Assembly: GCA_963843645.1 (NCBI GenBank)
Contig: CAWJLE010000003.1
Location: 1,116,001-1,180,000, forward strand
Direction of reading: 5' to 3'
DNA: 64,000 nt
Source: CAWJLE01 sp963843645
GTDB lineage: Bacteria > Chloroflexota > Anaerolineae > DAOTYC01
In this document: in pieces, positions 1-9,095 of the stretch
Layout of the letters: each line of letters opens with the position of its first letter
How positions within the stretch are numbered: the stretch's first letter is position 1
Made by a program: the position numbers and the translations under genes
Notes under the pieces: generated by a model
Databases searched by the model: none
The model's input: the letters and a program-made list of their open reading frames with translations, nothing else
Told to the model about the DNA's origin: nothing

Positions 1-422
1 TAGCCGAGCTCGCCCAACCGGGGCTCGAACACGTAATGGTTGAGACTGAGAAATACAGCCTGATTGATGACCAGACCTACGACATTGACCGCCGCAAACT
101 GGCCGAGCTGTCGCCAGAGACTCCGCTGGCGGGATTCAGGGAAGGTCCAGAGCCGATTCCACGTGAAGTTGCTGATGACCGCCAGGCAGAAGGATATGGT
201 GTTGGCCGTCACCAGGGGCAGGCCAAACGCCAGATGCATCAGGTTGAGCGTGCTGAAGTCCACCACGGTGCCGATGCCGCCGACTGTCGCAAACTTCAGA
301 AAACAAATCACTTCTCGCCGGTTCTCCACCAGTGAGTTCGTCACTCGAGCCGCCCGTGGATGGGCAATGCCGAATTGAGTCAGCCGGCTCAATACTGGGT
401 TAAGCTCTGCGTTCTGCGTCAA
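1..422 (-). CDS. GtrA-like family membrane protein (partial, C-terminus beyond window)
   Basis: The minus strand encodes about 140 residues up to the window edge, so the C-terminus is missing. Hydrophobic stretches (FLKFATVGGIGTVVDF; LPLVTANTISFCLAVISN; FAAVNVVGLVINQAVFL) and the motif NFTWNRLWTFPE are typical of GtrA-like proteins. These are four-helix membrane proteins thought to help move lipid-linked sugars across the membrane. The TTG start is chosen because it follows GGGGAGGA by about 10 nt and sits 18 nt after the stop of the O-antigen ligase-like gene, which suggests one operon. GTG at about 340 is a possible later start. The family assignment is confident; the substrate is unknown. 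Confidence 0.8.
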   Translation of the reverse strand, partial: MTQNAELNPVLSRLTQFGIAHPRAARVTNSLVENRREVICFLKFATVGGIGTVVDFSTLNLMHLAFGLPLVTANTISFCLAVISNFTWNRLWTFPESRQRSLWRQLGQFAAVNVVGLVINQAVFLSLNHYVFEPRLGELG

Positions 423-439
423 ATGCGCTCGTCCTCCCC

Positions 440-1903
440 TCACACGTGTTGCAGCTCGTCGCTCTTTGTGATATCAGGCGTCACCGCCGCCAGGCAGCCC
501 AGCAGTATCGCGACGTGCAGATACATGTTGTGGACCCACAGGTTATCCACGAAGTTGTGCGTGCTCAACTGAACCAGAACGCCCAAAACCCCGAGCGCCA
601 CTCCCCGAGCAAAGCCCGAAGTCCGGCGCAGCGCCTTGAGTGCCTGCCAGATGGCGGCAACCCACAGGATCAGATAAGCCGCGAGTCCCGTCAGGCCCGC
701 CTCGGCTGCGACGTTGAGATAGTAGTTGTGAGCGTGCCCCAGTGCGTCTGTCCACGGCGGAACCATGTACTGCGCGTAGGCCACGCCGTAATTGCCGATG
801 CCGACACCCAGCCACGGATGATCCACAAACATGCGCCACGCCGCCGTCCAATGCGCCAGTCGTTGCACGATCGCGAAATTGATCGGGTTGACCTCGACTC
901 GGCTGACGTCTGGGATCGACAGAAATGGCAGAAAGTCGACAAAACGTTGCGTGATTGCCGACGGCAGCATCTGCACCGCTCCCAACGCGGCCAGGACGAA
1001 CGCGGAGGCGAGGAAGATTGCCGCGGCACGCCGGCTGCGCACGACGTTCATCACGACAAATGCCGCCGCAAAGCCGATCATCGCCCCGCGAGACCAGGAC
1101 ATCAGCATCGCCACCGCCAGCAGGACGGCCACGCCGGCATATAGCGTCGCCCGCGTCATCCACCGCCACAGCCCCGGCCCTGATCCAGACCCGCGTCCGG
1201 CGCCATGCACCAGCCACAGGCCGTACGCCAGCGGCGCCACGAGTCCCAGGTAGCCGGCATAAGGATTAGGCTGTTCGAACGTCCCGAAAGCACGCATAAA
1301 CAACCCAACCGGCGTGCTCCACAGGAATCCGTCCGGCCCGATGCGTCCAAAGAACTGAGCCATTCCCAGCACAGCCTCGGCCACGCCCGCCAGAAGGATC
1401 AGGACGACGGTCCGGCGCACCGTCTTCTCATCGAATCGACTGGCGACGAACAGGTACAGCAGCGTCACTTCGACCCATTTGGCCGTTTCTTTCAGGCTGG
1501 CCGACAAGGACACCGCCGTCAGCCAGGTCAGCGTCAGCACGCTCAGCCAAATGATCAGCGGCCCGAGCAATGGCGCGCGCGGCACTACAACCTGCCGCCG
1601 CACGACCATCTGCGCCAGCCATCCCGCCACGACCAGGCCGACACACACCTCGCTCACGTTGAGCGAAAAGTTGGCGACGTGCACCTGGCGGACTGACCCG
1701 AACGGCACGGCAAACACCAGCGCGTACACACCCCACTCGGGTCGGACCAGCGCCGCAATCGCCAGCGCAGAGCCGCCCACCAGCGCCAAGCTGAGGTCTG
1801 TCGGCGCCAGCGCCACCACGACACCGGCCGCGAGGACGACTAACGGCCACCATGCTCGATTCAGGACGTACCGTCGCTCCCACAGTCGCACGGCCGCGCT
1901 CAT
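440..1903 (-). CDS. O-antigen ligase / Wzy-type polymerase family membrane protein
   Basis: This is a 487-residue polytopic membrane protein with about ten hydrophobic segments. Two signatures of the Wzy_C/O-antigen ligase family are visible: a large-loop segment HPWLGVGIGNYGVAY and the histidine-containing HAHNYYLNVAAEAGLTGL. The motif SWSRGAMIGF lies mid-protein. Members join or polymerise glycan repeats from undecaprenyl carriers on the outer face of the cytoplasmic membrane. Ligase and polymerase cannot be told apart from sequence alone. The GtrA-like gene follows after 18 nt, and the UDP-glucuronate decarboxylase-like gene lies just upstream on the same strand, fitting a surface polysaccharide cluster. 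Confidence 0.8.
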   Translation of the reverse strand: MSAAVRLWERRYVLNRAWWPLVVLAAGVVVALAPTDLSLALVGGSALAIAALVRPEWGVYALVFAVPFGSVRQVHVANFSLNVSEVCVGLVVAGWLAQMVVRRQVVVPRAPLLGPLIIWLSVLTLTWLTAVSLSASLKETAKWVEVTLLYLFVASRFDEKTVRRTVVLILLAGVAEAVLGMAQFFGRIGPDGFLWSTPVGLFMRAFGTFEQPNPYAGYLGLVAPLAYGLWLVHGAGRGSGSGPGLWRWMTRATLYAGVAVLLAVAMLMSWSRGAMIGFAAAFVVMNVVRSRRAAAIFLASAFVLAALGAVQMLPSAITQRFVDFLPFLSIPDVSRVEVNPINFAIVQRLAHWTAAWRMFVDHPWLGVGIGNYGVAYAQYMVPPWTDALGHAHNYYLNVAAEAGLTGLAAYLILWVAAIWQALKALRRTSGFARGVALGVLGVLVQLSTHNFVDNLWVHNMYLHVAILLGCLAAVTPDITKSDELQHV

Positions 1904-1954
1904 CAGACCCTTCTCACCCCTCCGGCCGGCGCCCCAACCTGCACAGGCAGATTG

Positions 1955-2890
1955 CTACGCCGGCAACTGGTGCTTGAAGTAGCGGATCGTCTCGGTCAGC
2001 CCATCGTGCAAATCGACCGCAGGCTCCCAACCAAGGATCGTCTTTGCGCGGCTGATGTCCGGGCGGCGCACGCGTGGGTCATCTTTGGGTAGCGGTTGCT
2101 CGACGATGCCTGCCTTGTTGCCTGTCAGCTCGTTGATCGTCTCTGCGAACTGGCGAATCGTCATTTCCCGCGGGTTGCCCAGGTTCACCGGCTCCGTCTC
2201 ATCTGACGTCAGCAAACGATAGATGCCCCGCACCAGGTCGCTTACGAAGCAGAAACTGCGCGTCTGGCTTCCGTCTCCATATACCGTCAACGGCTGGCCA
2301 CGCAATGCCTGGCCGATGAAGTTCGGCACGACGCGCCCGTCGTTCAGACGCATCCGGGGACCATACGTATTAAAGATGCGAGCAATCCGAGTTTCCACGC
2401 CATGGCTGCGGTGATAGGCCATCGTCATGGCCTCGGCGAAACGCTTGGCTTCGTCGTACACGCCTCGCGGCCCAATGGGGTTCACGTTGCCCCAATAGTC
2501 TTCGGTCTGCGGATGGATCAGTGGATCGCCATACACTTCGGACGTCGACGCCAACAAGAAGCGCGCTTTCTTCGATAGCGCCAGACCCAGCGCCTTGTGC
2601 GTCCCCAGCGCCCCAACCTTCAACGTCTGGATCGGAAGCTCCAGGTAGTCGATCGGGCTGGCCGGCGATGCGAAATGCAGAATGGCATCCACCTTACCAC
2701 CGATATAGATGAAGTTCGTCACATCGTGCTTAACGAAGAGAAAACCTTCCCGACCGGCCAGGTGCTCGATATTGGCCACGTTCCCCGTGATCAGGTTGTC
2801 CATCGCAATGACCGTGTGGCCTTCGCTGAGCAGCAACTCGCACAGGTGCGAGCCCAAGAAACCTGCGCCGCCGGTAATCAGAATTCTCAT
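1955..2890 (-). CDS. UDP-glucuronate decarboxylase-like NAD-dependent epimerase/dehydratase
   Basis: This is a 311-residue short-chain dehydrogenase of the extended type. The N-terminal Rossmann motif is GGAGFLGSHL (residues 7-16). The active site is visible as STSEVYGDP near 115-123 and Tyr145-x3-Lys149 in GVYDEAKRF. The segment ARIFNTYGPRM is typical of UDP-glucuronate decarboxylases, which convert UDP-glucuronate to UDP-xylose; a related dTDP-glucose 4,6-dehydratase is less likely. The ATG at 2890 is chosen because GGAGGC lies 4 nt upstream and the Rossmann fold begins at once. An in-frame upstream extension has no family character. It probably supplies nucleotide sugar to the neighbouring polysaccharide genes. 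Confidence 0.85.
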   Translation of the reverse strand: MRILITGGAGFLGSHLCELLLSEGHTVIAMDNLITGNVANIEHLAGREGFLFVKHDVTNFIYIGGKVDAILHFASPASPIDYLELPIQTLKVGALGTHKALGLALSKKARFLLASTSEVYGDPLIHPQTEDYWGNVNPIGPRGVYDEAKRFAEAMTMAYHRSHGVETRIARIFNTYGPRMRLNDGRVVPNFIGQALRGQPLTVYGDGSQTRSFCFVSDLVRGIYRLLTSDETEPVNLGNPREMTIRQFAETINELTGNKAGIVEQPLPKDDPRVRRPDISRAKTILGWEPAVDLHDGLTETIRYFKHQLPA

Positions 2891-3005
2891 GTAGCCTCCG
2901 TCAGAGTCGGGATCGACGCGAGCGCGGGGGTGTGTCCCACGCCACGATGCAACGCCATTATAGTCCGGATACCCCTCGCCGGCAAGTGTATGCGGGACTG
3001 ACCCC

Positions 3006-3896
3006 TCAGGCACTCACTTCGATAATCGTCGCCTGCACCGGGCACCGGAAGCGCACCGGTATCGTTTCACCCAGGCCGCGGCTCACGTGCAGCGCCCCTC
3101 GGGAATTCCGGGTGAGGCCGGAAATCATCCTGCGATCCAGGCTGCTCCCGGTGATCAGCGGACCGATGCCGGGCAGGCGAATCTGACCGCCGTGAGTATG
3201 ACCGGAGAGAACCAGGTCGAAGCCGGCCAACTCCGCCCAGGGAAACAGGTCAGGGTGATGCGAAATCAGGATCCACGGCACGTCCGACGGCGCCCCTGCT
3301 CTGGCACGGTTCAGATTCGGTGTCCCCACCGTCAAGTCGTCGACACCCGCCAGCCAGAACTCGCCGCCGTTCGCACGCAACAGGCGTCCCCGATTGGTCA
3401 GAGTATCGATGCCCGCGCGGGCGAAGCTCGATTCAATCTGCCCTACATCCTGGTCGACCGGAATCTGACGCACCCAGCCAAGATCGCGCAAAGTGTGCAC
3501 GTTCAATATGTTCTGCCACCACGGATAGTGGTGGTAGTCGTGATTGCCCAGCACGGCAAACGCCGGCCGGCCGGCCGCGATCTGCCCCAGGAAGTCGGCG
3601 CCCGGGTCCACACCGCGAGCGTCGTCGATCAGGTCCCCGCTAAAGACCAGCACGTCGAACGGCAGCGCGCTCAACTTCCCTGCCCAATGTCTCAGCCGCC
3701 AGCGCCGGAACGGGCTCCAGCCATCGATGTGCAGATCAGATATATGAAGGATGGCCAGGCGGGAGCCGCGTCGGGCCCGCTCGACCTGAACCACCTGGCG
3801 ATCGTGAACCAGCCGGGTGCGTTCGAACAGCCCAGTATAGGCTATCCCAAGCGCTCCAAGCGTTCCCGACGCCGCAAGCATCATGCGCCAATTCAT
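3006..3896 (-). CDS. Membrane-anchored metallophosphoesterase (YkuE/YaeI type)
   Basis: This is a 296-residue protein with one N-terminal hydrophobic helix (about residues 5-23) followed by a calcineurin-like phosphoesterase domain. All metal-binding blocks are present: ISDLHID (Asp54 region), GDLIDD, GNHDYH, and the C-terminal GHTHGGQIRLP. This set is intact, so the enzyme is predicted active as a metal-dependent phosphodiesterase at the membrane. Related proteins act on UDP-diacylglucosamine-like or other phospho-lipids, but the substrate cannot be read here. It is upstream of the epimerase gene on the same strand with a 115-nt gap, so it may be transcribed separately. Confidence 0.85.
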   Translation of the reverse strand: MNWRMMLAASGTLGALGIAYTGLFERTRLVHDRQVVQVERARRGSRLAILHISDLHIDGWSPFRRWRLRHWAGKLSALPFDVLVFSGDLIDDARGVDPGADFLGQIAAGRPAFAVLGNHDYHHYPWWQNILNVHTLRDLGWVRQIPVDQDVGQIESSFARAGIDTLTNRGRLLRANGGEFWLAGVDDLTVGTPNLNRARAGAPSDVPWILISHHPDLFPWAELAGFDLVLSGHTHGGQIRLPGIGPLITGSSLDRRMISGLTRNSRGALHVSRGLGETIPVRFRCPVQATIIEVSA

Positions 3897-4110
3897 CGCT
3901 ACCTCTCACGAGTCAGACTTCACCCCTGCCGACCTGCCATAGGAATGTACGTGCGGATTTGGCCTTGCGTGCAAAGGCCCAGGACGCCTGTTCCCGGGCC
4001 GCGCGCATTCGATCTCGGCAGTGTGTACCTGACCCGCATTCTAGCATGACGCACACAACAGGCCAAACCGCAGGCGGCACTGACCTTCTGTGCAAATTCT
4101 AATCCTGCTC

Positions 4111-4137
4111 TTACACACCGTTAATGTGGGCTTAACC
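4111..4137 (+). promoter_or_regulatory. Direct-repeat TTA box upstream of the HtrA-like protease gene
   Basis: In the 412-nt divergent gap 3897-4308, three TTA-led hexamers (TTACAC, TTAATG, TTAACC) start at 4111, 4121 and 4132, that is one helical turn apart. OmpR/PhoB-family response regulators bind direct repeats with this spacing. This is inferred from spacing only. The rest of the gap shows just a small hairpin (about 4264-4281) and a strong Shine-Dalgarno before 4309. Confidence 0.3.
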
Positions 4138-4308
4138 TTCATCTGAGAAAATGGCGTCAGTACAAACGAAGAAGATTGCAGGGAGCAGCCTGTTACTGAC
4201 GGTCGGTCCGTCCAGCGACAGTCGGCGTCGGTACGATTGGCTCGACAGCAATTTTCTGGTCCGCCATCCAATTATTGATGGCGCGAACCGCGAAAGGAGA
4301 TTAGGGAA

Positions 4309-5691
4309 ATGTCGCGATTACACTCCGTTCCTCACTTTGTTCTGGCTTTGGTGATCGTCGCTGCGCTGGCCCTCGGCGCCGCAGGAGGCGCTCTGGCCGG
4401 GGGAGTGGCGGGCTACACGCTGGCGAGCGATACCGCATCGGCCGCCGGTTCGGGCACTGTCCCCACCCAGAACAATAGCTGGTCCGCCTCGGCGCCGATA
4501 CAGACTGCCGGACTTGCAGTTCAGCAGACCGCTGCGCCCGCACCGGCTCAGCCGGCAGCGGCCAATCCGATTACCGCTGAGGACCAATTACTGGAACAAC
4601 TGTACCAGAAAGTGAACCCGTCCGTCGTCAACATCTCAGTGACGTCGAACGTGTCCGCCAGCACCAACAACTTCCCGAATATGCCTCAAATCCCCGGGCT
4701 CCCGTTCGGCCAAGGGCAGGGCCAAGGACAGGGGCAGAACTTCGTTCAGCAGGCTGAGGGCTCCGGTTGGGTTTACGACACGCAGGGCGACATCGTGACC
4801 AACAATCACGTGGTTGATGGGGCGACTCGCATCACCGTGACTTTCTACGATGACCGCTCCGTGACTGCCAAGCTCGTCGCAGCAGACCCGAACAGCGACC
4901 TGGCTGTGATCAAGGTGGATCCCACAGGTTTGGACCTGAAGCCTCTGGAATTGGGCAGTTCTCAGAATTTGAAGGTCGGCGAGTCGGTAATCGCCATCGG
5001 TAATCCGTTCGGTCTGGAAGGCACGATGACCCAGGGAATCGTGAGTGCATTGGGTCGCTCTCTGCCGGCCGGACAGGCCACTTCTGGCGGCGCCACTTAC
5101 ACCATTCCCGACGTCATCCAGACTGATGCAGCCATTAACCCCGGCAACTCGGGCGGTCCTTTGATGGATATCAACGGCAACGTGGTAGGTGTCACGTCCG
5201 CGATCGAATCGCCGGTCCGCGCGAACTCGGGCGTCGGCTTCGCAATCCCGGCCCGCATTTTGAAGATGGTCGTTCCGGTCCTGGTTAAGGGCGGCACGAT
5301 GGAGTACTCGTGGATTGGCATCTCCGGCACCACTCTGAACCCCCAGCTCAACCAGGCCATGAACCTGTCGGCCAGCCAGCGCGGCGTGCTCGTGGTGGAT
5401 GTGAGCCAGGGCGGGCCCGCTGCCAAGGCCAATCTCCAGGGTAGCAGCCAGACCGCGAACATCGACGGTCAGCAGGTTAAAGTCGGCGGCGACATCATCG
5501 TCGGGATCGACAACCAGACGATCCAGAAGTTTGACGATCTCCTGACCTACCTGCTCTACAACACGAAGGTCGGCCAGCAGGTGACGTTGAAGGTGTTGCA
5601 CAACGGCACGACGCAGGACGTAACCCTGACCCTCGCCGCTCGACCGTCGCAGACCCAGGCTTCGAGCCTACAGAACAATTCGCAGCAGTAG
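4309..5691 (+). CDS. HtrA/DegP-like S1C serine protease with PDZ domain
   Basis: This is a 460-residue protein anchored by an N-terminal helix (about 10-36). A low-complexity Ala/Pro/Gln linker follows, then a trypsin-like domain and a PDZ domain (about 340-445). The triad is complete: His167 in NNHVVDG, Asp197 in NSDLAVI, and Ser281 in INPGNSGGPL. It should degrade or refold damaged proteins outside the membrane. The start is set by AAGGAGA followed by the hydrophobic anchor. A Gly-Gln-rich loop (residues 134-143) replaces the longer LA loop of DegP. The gene is monocistronic, ending in a strong terminator at 5726-5768. Confidence 0.93.
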   Translation: MSRLHSVPHFVLALVIVAALALGAAGGALAGGVAGYTLASDTASAAGSGTVPTQNNSWSASAPIQTAGLAVQQTAAPAPAQPAAANPITAEDQLLEQLYQKVNPSVVNISVTSNVSASTNNFPNMPQIPGLPFGQGQGQGQGQNFVQQAEGSGWVYDTQGDIVTNNHVVDGATRITVTFYDDRSVTAKLVAADPNSDLAVIKVDPTGLDLKPLELGSSQNLKVGESVIAIGNPFGLEGTMTQGIVSALGRSLPAGQATSGGATYTIPDVIQTDAAINPGNSGGPLMDINGNVVGVTSAIESPVRANSGVGFAIPARILKMVVPVLVKGGTMEYSWIGISGTTLNPQLNQAMNLSASQRGVLVVDVSQGGPAAKANLQGSSQTANIDGQQVKVGGDIIVGIDNQTIQKFDDLLTYLLYNTKVGQQVTLKVLHNGTTQDVTLTLAARPSQTQASSLQNNSQQ

Positions 5692-5725
5692 TATCACGCT
5701 GCGGTTGCAGGATAGATTAAACAAG

Positions 5726-5768
5726 AAGACTTCCGAAGTTTTACGCGAACTTCGGAAGTCTTTCTTTA
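5726..5768 (+). terminator. Intrinsic terminator after the HtrA-like gene
   Basis: A perfect 15-bp stem (5726-5740 with 5748-5762, 7-nt loop) is followed by TCTTTATA. It lies 35 nt after the protease stop codon and before the convergent gcvPB gene. Confidence 0.85.
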
Positions 5769-5818
5769 TAGCAGTCAAGGCTCCCGAAGCCTCAGAGACT
5801 TCGGAAGCTGCCGGAACG

Positions 5819-7249
5819 TCACGGCTTCCACCTCAACCTCAGATCGCGGGCAGCACGCACTTCGTCCAGACGGCCTACCGGCGTGACGTGCGGCGCGCTG
5901 TGGAGCAGCTCTGGCTCTGTCCGTGCCTCCTCCGCAATCTTCGTCAACGCATCGGCGAAACCGTCCAGCGTTTCGCGGCTCTCTGTCTCCGTTGGCTCGA
6001 TCATGAGCGCTTCCGGCACGATCAGCGGGAAGTAGTTTGTAGGCGGGTGATAACCGTAGTCGATCAGCCGCTTGGAGATGTCCAGGGCACGGATGTCGGA
6101 CCCGGCCACGTGGCCCTCCAGCACAAACTCGTGCATGCAGGTCCGATCGTGCGAGACCTTGTACACGGACTTCAGCTTCGCCTGCAGGTAGTTGGCATTC
6201 AGGACGGCATCCTCGCCTACACCGCGCAGCCCGGCCGCGCCGAGCATACGGATGTACGTATAGGCGCGGAGCATCACGCCGAAGTTGCCGTAGAAGGACT
6301 TCATCCGCCCGATGGATGACTCCGGCATGGTCAGGTGATACGTCCCATCCGGTGACCGGGTCACGATCGGGCCCGGCAGGAACTGCTTCAGCCTGTCGAC
6401 CACACCTACGGGACCGGACCCCGGCCCGCCGCCCCCGTGAGGTGTGGAGAAGGTCTTGTGCAGGTTGTAGTGCATCACGTCGAACCCCAGCGCCGCCGGC
6501 TGGCAGATACCCAGCAAAGCGTTCAGGTTCGCGCCGTCACCGTACATCAGGCCACCACAAGAGTGCACCGACTCAGCGATCTGCTCCAGGTGCTCGTCGA
6601 ACAAGCCCAGCGTATTCGGGTTGGTGAGCATCAGGCCGGCCACGGTGTCGTCGCAGGCAGCTCGTAACGCATCCAGGTCGACGTTGCCGCGTGGGTCCGA
6701 TGGTAGCTGGACCATGGTGAAGCCGCTCATCGTCGTGGATGCGGGATTCGTGCCATGCGCGGAATCCGGGATCAGGATCTTCGTGCGCTTGGCATCGCCG
6801 CGCGCTTGGTGGTAGGCCCGCATGATCAGGATTCCGGTGAACTCGCCGTGCGCACCGGCGGCAGGCTGCAACGAGACCGCAGCAAATCCACCGATTTCGG
6901 CCAGATCGGTCTGTAGCTCGTACATGATCTGCAAGTTGCCCTGAACGCTCATCTCGTCCTGATAGGGGTGCGTCATCGTGAAGCCGGGTATGCGCGCCGC
7001 GCGCTCGTTGACCTTCGGGTTGTACTTCATCGTGCACGAACCCAACGGGTAGAACCCTTTGTCCACACCCCAGTTCATCTGTGACAGGTTGGTGTAGTGG
7101 CGGACCAGATCGACCTCGCTCACTTCCGGAAGAGCCAGGTCCTGACGGACGAACTCGCTGGGAATCTGGGTTGCCGGCACGTCCAGCTCGGGCAGGAAGC
7201 ACCCGCACCGCCCCGGCCGGCTGATCTCGTAAATCAATGGCTCTGTCAT
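5819..7249 (-). CDS. gcvPB: Glycine dehydrogenase (decarboxylating) subunit 2
   Basis: This is the 476-residue C-terminal half of the P-protein. It decarboxylates glycine with pyridoxal phosphate and passes the aminomethyl group to lipoylated GcvH. The Schiff-base lysine is Lys265 in NLHKTFSTPHGGGGPG. The glycine-rich segment after it and the N-terminal motif YPLGSCTMKYNPK are also intact. Its ATG overlaps the gcvPA stop codon (ATGA), implying translational coupling and equal amounts of the two subunits. It is the last gene of the gcvT-gcvH-gcvPA-gcvPB operon and converges on the HtrA-like gene. Confidence 0.96.
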   Translation of the reverse strand: MTEPLIYEISRPGRCGCFLPELDVPATQIPSEFVRQDLALPEVSEVDLVRHYTNLSQMNWGVDKGFYPLGSCTMKYNPKVNERAARIPGFTMTHPYQDEMSVQGNLQIMYELQTDLAEIGGFAAVSLQPAAGAHGEFTGILIMRAYHQARGDAKRTKILIPDSAHGTNPASTTMSGFTMVQLPSDPRGNVDLDALRAACDDTVAGLMLTNPNTLGLFDEHLEQIAESVHSCGGLMYGDGANLNALLGICQPAALGFDVMHYNLHKTFSTPHGGGGPGSGPVGVVDRLKQFLPGPIVTRSPDGTYHLTMPESSIGRMKSFYGNFGVMLRAYTYIRMLGAAGLRGVGEDAVLNANYLQAKLKSVYKVSHDRTCMHEFVLEGHVAGSDIRALDISKRLIDYGYHPPTNYFPLIVPEALMIEPTETESRETLDGFADALTKIAEEARTEPELLHSAPHVTPVGRLDEVRAARDLRLRWKP

Positions 7250-8598
7250 CGCCCCACCTCCCCCAGCGCGTCCACAAACCGGTCGATGTCGGCCCGAGCG
7301 TTCATCTCCGTCACCGCGACGAGCATCGTGTCGGCGCGCTGCGGATTGAACCGGCCCAGATCGTAGCCGCCGATGATGCCCCTCTGCAACAGCCTGTCGT
7401 TGAGCACAGCCGCTGTCTTGGGGCCTTTGACCATGAACTCATTGAAGAAGGGCTTGTCGCGATCCACGCTGAAGCCGGGCAAGGTCGCAATGCGGTCCGC
7501 CGCGTAGTGAGCCTTGTGGTAACACAGCTCGGCCACCTGCTGTAGCCCACACTTGCCCAGCGTCGCCAGGTACACACCTGCGGCGAGGGCATTGAGTGCC
7601 TCGTTGGTGCAAATGTTGGAGGTAGCCTTCTCACGACGGATATGTTGCTCGCGCGTGGACAGCGTCAACACGTAGCCACGCTTGCCGTTCACGTCTTCGG
7701 TCTCACCGACCAGGCGGCCGGCCATGCGTCGGACGTGATCTTCCTTGCAGGCGAAGAAACCCAGGTACGGGCCGCCGTAATTCAGACCGTTGCCCAGCGC
7801 CTGTCCCTCACCGGTCACGATGTCCGCGCCGTACTCGCCGGGCGGCACCAGCAGTCCCAAGGAGATCGGATAGACGCTGACCACAAACAGGGCCCCGGCT
7901 TTGTGGGCAGCTTCTGCCACTCTGCCCAGCGCCGCGGGCGATTCCAGCCGCCCCAGGAAGTCAGGGTTTTGGACGATCACGCAGGCGGTTTGATCGTCGA
8001 TCAGCTTGATCAGTCCGTCCAGGTCACGCGCGCCGTCGTTCTCATCGCCCACGACCTCCACGTTCATGCCTTGGGTGTAGGTGCAGATCGTCGCGCGATA
8101 CTCTGGGTGCACGTACGGCGAGACGACGGCCTTGCGCCGCTTGCTCCGGCTCGCACTTACTGCCATGATGACTGCCTCGGCTGCCGCCGTGGCGCCATCA
8201 TAGTGCGATGCATTGGCCACTTCCATGCCGGTCAGCGCGCAAATCATGCTCTGGTACTCGAATATCGTCTGCAGCGTGCCCTGGCTCAGCTCCGGCTGGT
8301 AGGGCGTGTACGCAGTGAAGAACTCCGAGCGGCTGATGACGTGGTCGACCACGCTGGGCACGTAGTGATTGTAGACGCCTGCGCCCAGGAAACCGATGTG
8401 GTGGCCGAGATCTGCATTCGTCTCGCTCAGCGTCTCCAACTCGCGCAGAATTTCCAACTCAGACAGAGCCTTGGGCAGCTTCAGGGCCGGATACTTGACC
8501 TTGGACGGAATCGCCGCGAACAGGTCATCCATCGCCTTGGCCCCAATGACGTCCAGCATGGCCCTGCGGTCGGCAGCGCTATGAGGAACGTAGGTCAT
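7246..8598 (-). CDS. gcvPA: Glycine dehydrogenase (decarboxylating) subunit 1
   Basis: This 450-residue protein is the N-terminal half of the P-protein and forms the heterotetramer with GcvPB. Family segments seen include FLGAGVYNHYVPSVV, AYTPYQPELSQGTLQ and GEGQALGNGLNYGGPYLG. The ATG at 8598 gives the normal family start, MTYVPHSAADR. Its first base is also the last base of the gcvH stop codon, so translation is coupled. An upstream in-frame extension to 8706 only reads through gcvH sequence. The length is normal for bacteria with a split P-protein. Confidence 0.96.
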   Translation of the reverse strand: MTYVPHSAADRRAMLDVIGAKAMDDLFAAIPSKVKYPALKLPKALSELEILRELETLSETNADLGHHIGFLGAGVYNHYVPSVVDHVISRSEFFTAYTPYQPELSQGTLQTIFEYQSMICALTGMEVANASHYDGATAAAEAVIMAVSASRSKRRKAVVSPYVHPEYRATICTYTQGMNVEVVGDENDGARDLDGLIKLIDDQTACVIVQNPDFLGRLESPAALGRVAEAAHKAGALFVVSVYPISLGLLVPPGEYGADIVTGEGQALGNGLNYGGPYLGFFACKEDHVRRMAGRLVGETEDVNGKRGYVLTLSTREQHIRREKATSNICTNEALNALAAGVYLATLGKCGLQQVAELCYHKAHYAADRIATLPGFSVDRDKPFFNEFMVKGPKTAAVLNDRLLQRGIIGGYDLGRFNPQRADTMLVAVTEMNARADIDRFVDALGEVGR

Positions 8599-9005
8599 CA
8601 ATGGCCTCCTTTGGCCGCCTCCTCGGCAGCGTACTTCTCGTACACGGCCGGGGTCATGAGCGCATCGACTTCTTTCGCATCGGACAGAGTGAACTCGATG
8701 AACCACCCACCGTCGTAAGGCTCCTCGTTGACGAGCTGCGGTGAGTTGGCCAGCTCATCGTTGGTGCCAGTGACCGTGCCGCCGGCCGGCATGTAGCAGT
8801 CGGAAGTCGCTTTCACCGACTCGGCCACGGCGAACGAGTCGCCGGTATTGATCGTGTCGCCCACCTCGGGCAGCTCCACGTAGACGATGTCCGACAGCTG
8901 ATCCTGGGCGTAATCCGTGATGCCGGCTCGCGCCGTCTCGCCGTCCGCCATAACGCGGATCCATTCGTGGGTCTTGGTATACCGGCAGTTCTGATCAATC
9001 CTCAT
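8598..9005 (-). CDS. gcvH: Glycine cleavage system H protein
   Basis: This is a 135-residue lipoyl carrier protein of the glycine cleavage system. The lipoylation site is Lys65 in AESVKATSDC, in the expected hairpin. It shuttles the aminomethyl group from the P-protein to GcvT and then its reduced lipoate to the L-protein; no gene for the L-protein is in this window. GGAGGAAGG lies about 5 nt before the ATG. It follows gcvT by about 90 nt and overlaps gcvPA by one base. Confidence 0.96.
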   Translation of the reverse strand: MRIDQNCRYTKTHEWIRVMADGETARAGITDYAQDQLSDIVYVELPEVGDTINTGDSFAVAESVKATSDCYMPAGGTVTGTNDELANSPQLVNEEPYDGGWFIEFTLSDAKEVDALMTPAVYEKYAAEEAAKGGH

Positions 9006-9095
9006 TGTGTCCTTCCTCCATTTCGTGACTTTTCAATCAGATTTCGAATGATCTTCAGGTCGAACGTCCGCGGCTTCAAAGACTCGGATACCCGG

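Noticed and set aside
1955..3013. Upstream start for the epimerase at 3013
   Set aside because: The 41 added residues are not family-like, and the Rossmann motif with a perfect ribosome site begins at 2890.
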